From contig JBDSTZ010000541.1 in assembly GCA_039927975.1 (NCBI GenBank), forward strand, positions 1-6,984: a stretch of 6,984 bases of DNA, given 5' to 3'. The DNA comes from JBDSTZ01 sp039927975 (GTDB lineage Bacteria > Pseudomonadota > Gammaproteobacteria > Burkholderiales > Burkholderiaceae_D). The translations under genes and the position numbers were made by a program. Numbering within the stretch: position 1 is the first letter of the stretch; each line of letters begins with the position of its first letter. Below are positions 5,910 through 6,984 of this stretch, one piece after another. The notes below the pieces were generated by a model, which saw only the letters and a program-made list of their open reading frames with translations, was not told the DNA's origin and did no database searches.

Positions 5910-6984
5910 ATGTTGAGACTGTCATACCCGCTCGCAATCGTGTTCGTGCTGGCCGCCCTGGCGCCCATGGTCCATGCCCAGGCCCCGGCGCCCGCCGTTG
6001 CGCCAGCCCCGGCCACCGGCACCGTCGCACCTCCGGTCGCGCCTGGCGCGGAGGGCGACGCGCCGCCCCAGGTCGTCACGATTACCGGCAAAAAAAGTAC
6101 GCCGACCGGCGAAAGCCTGCCCGTCTTTACCGCCAAGAAGCGCATGCTGCGCGGATCGCTGGCGGAAAAATGTCAGCTTGACACGCCATATTCCTCCACG
6201 GACGACGACATGGAGAATTATCTCGAACAGCTGTCGGAAGGCCCCGGCGAAGTCGAGTTGAACGAGGACGGCACGCCGGTGATGCCGAACGACCCCCTGC
6301 GGCAAAAACTCAGCATCAACTCCCCGATGGGCGACGTCTCGACCATGGTCGATTCGTCATCGGTCAAAGGCACCGGCTCGTCGCAGGCGCTCGGTCCCTG
6401 CGGCGCGCGCGACCGCCGATTCGCGGCCGGCCGTGGCCGCATTCTGTCGAAGGACAAATCATTCGCCGAGGGCCTCGACGCCTACAGCGCCAAGGACTAC
6501 GCGCGCGCCATCGAACAGTTCAAGATTGCCTACGACAAGATCGGCTATCCGGAAGCCGCCGCCGCCCTTGGCAAGATCTATCTGAACGGACAGGGCGTGC
6601 CGCGCGACGTCGCAATGGGCAAATCGTGGTTGCTCAAGGCGATCGACGAGAAGTTCAACCCGCACCGCGACCGCTTGCGCTTCGACCCGAAAGATCCGGA
6701 AGGTTTCAACGGCCGCATCGAAGCGACCCTGGTGATGGCGAAAATGTCGCTCTACGGGATTGGCGCCAGGAAAGACCCAGCCGAGGCCTGCAAATGGTAT
6801 GCCCGGGCGGCCGAATTCGGCTATGTCCCCGCGCTCAACACGCTCGGCCTGGCGGCGCAGTCAGGCGTGGGCGGTCCCAAGGACGCCGCCAAGGCGCGCG
6901 CGTATTTTCAGGAGGCGGCGGAGGCTGGTTACCTGCCGGCCCAGTTCAACCTGGCCAAAATGTATTACCTCGGGACCCAGGGCA
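5910..6984 (+). CDS. Secreted Sel1-repeat (TPR-like) protein, 3' end outside window
   Basis: The open frame gives 358 residues and runs off the window without a stop. Residues 1-23 form a signal peptide: LRLS start, a hydrophobic core (about 8-20) and a VHA cleavage site before Q24, so the protein is probably periplasmic. A Pro/Ala-rich linker follows (24-54). Residues about 55-180 match no domain I know and contain cysteines C88 and C164, which could form a disulfide. Residues about 184-212 look like a TPR-type helix pair (YSAKDYARAIEQFKIAY). Sel1 repeats follow: about 213-246 (ALGKIYLNGQGV), 269-305 (LYGIGARKDPAEACKWYARAAEFGY), 306-341, and a fourth cut off at 342-358. A 22-residue basic insertion (about 247-268) separates the first two. 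Sel1 repeats usually mediate protein-protein contacts; the partner is unknown. It is probably not functionally tied to the translation genes upstream. Confidence 0.88.
   Translation, partial: MLRLSYPLAIVFVLAALAPMVHAQAPAPAVAPAPATGTVAPPVAPGAEGDAPPQVVTITGKKSTPTGESLPVFTAKKRMLRGSLAEKCQLDTPYSSTDDDMENYLEQLSEGPGEVELNEDGTPVMPNDPLRQKLSINSPMGDVSTMVDSSSVKGTGSSQALGPCGARDRRFAAGRGRILSKDKSFAEGLDAYSAKDYARAIEQFKIAYDKIGYPEAAAALGKIYLNGQGVPRDVAMGKSWLLKAIDEKFNPHRDRLRFDPKDPEGFNGRIEATLVMAKMSLYGIGARKDPAEACKWYARAAEFGYVPALNTLGLAAQSGVGGPKDAAKARAYFQEAAEAGYLPAQFNLAKMYYLGTQG

Noticed and set aside
5633..6305. Overlapping - strand open frames across the truB end and the Sel1 gene start
   Set aside because: They are antisense to a + strand frame with a signal peptide, a Shine-Dalgarno and Sel1 repeats, and have low-complexity Gly/Ala/Arg composition.
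1..6984. A hidden defence system, prophage, CRISPR array or other novel multi-gene system
   Set aside because: The window is filled by conserved housekeeping genes and one Sel1-repeat gene. There are no spaced repeats, integrase, transposase or toxin-antitoxin-like small genes, and composition looks uniform.

Overview
This window comes from a GC-rich bacterial chromosome and carries a conserved transcription/translation housekeeping cluster in the order nusA - infB - rbfA - truB, all on the + strand. It is followed by the start of a gene for a secreted Sel1-repeat protein. The gene order, the strong G/C preference at third codon positions, and the form of the IF-2 N-terminus and NusA C-terminus fit a betaproteobacterium. 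My best guess is the family Oxalobacteraceae (Massilia/Duganella/Janthinobacterium-like). That placement rests on remembered protein features, not on a search.

Layout: 1-1206 is the 3' part of nusA, entering from outside the window. After 46 nt comes infB (1253-4081), encoding a 942-residue IF-2 with a long Ala/Lys/Glu-rich linker. A 115-nt gap follows, holding a 13-bp hairpin (4104-4133) and a partial direct copy of its 5' arm. rbfA is 4197-4634. The next 247-nt gap holds a pair of inverted palindromic repeat units of the TTCCC-N8-GGGAA type. Together they fold into a roughly 32-36 bp stem followed directly by seven T residues (4735-4827), which is a convincing intrinsic terminator made from a REP/REPIN-like element. 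truB is 4882-5814. A 95-nt gap with small hairpins and a weak promoter candidate leads to a Sel1-repeat gene starting at 5910 and running off the window end at 6984.

How the genes work together: NusA controls pausing, termination and antitermination by RNA polymerase. IF-2 delivers initiator tRNA to the ribosome. RbfA matures the 30S subunit, acting near the 5' helix of 16S rRNA. TruB makes pseudouridine 55 in tRNA. They are normally co-transcribed with rimP, which would be expected just upstream of nusA. The hairpins between infB and rbfA, and especially between rbfA and truB, suggest that expression is stepped down or uncoupled along the cluster here. The Sel1 gene is probably an unrelated neighbour with its own transcription.

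I found no mobile gene, CRISPR array, RNA gene or evident new multi-gene system. The items most worth a second look are the repeat-derived terminator before truB, the infB-rbfA hairpin, the enlarged NusA C-terminus, and the uncharacterised N-terminal half of the Sel1 protein.
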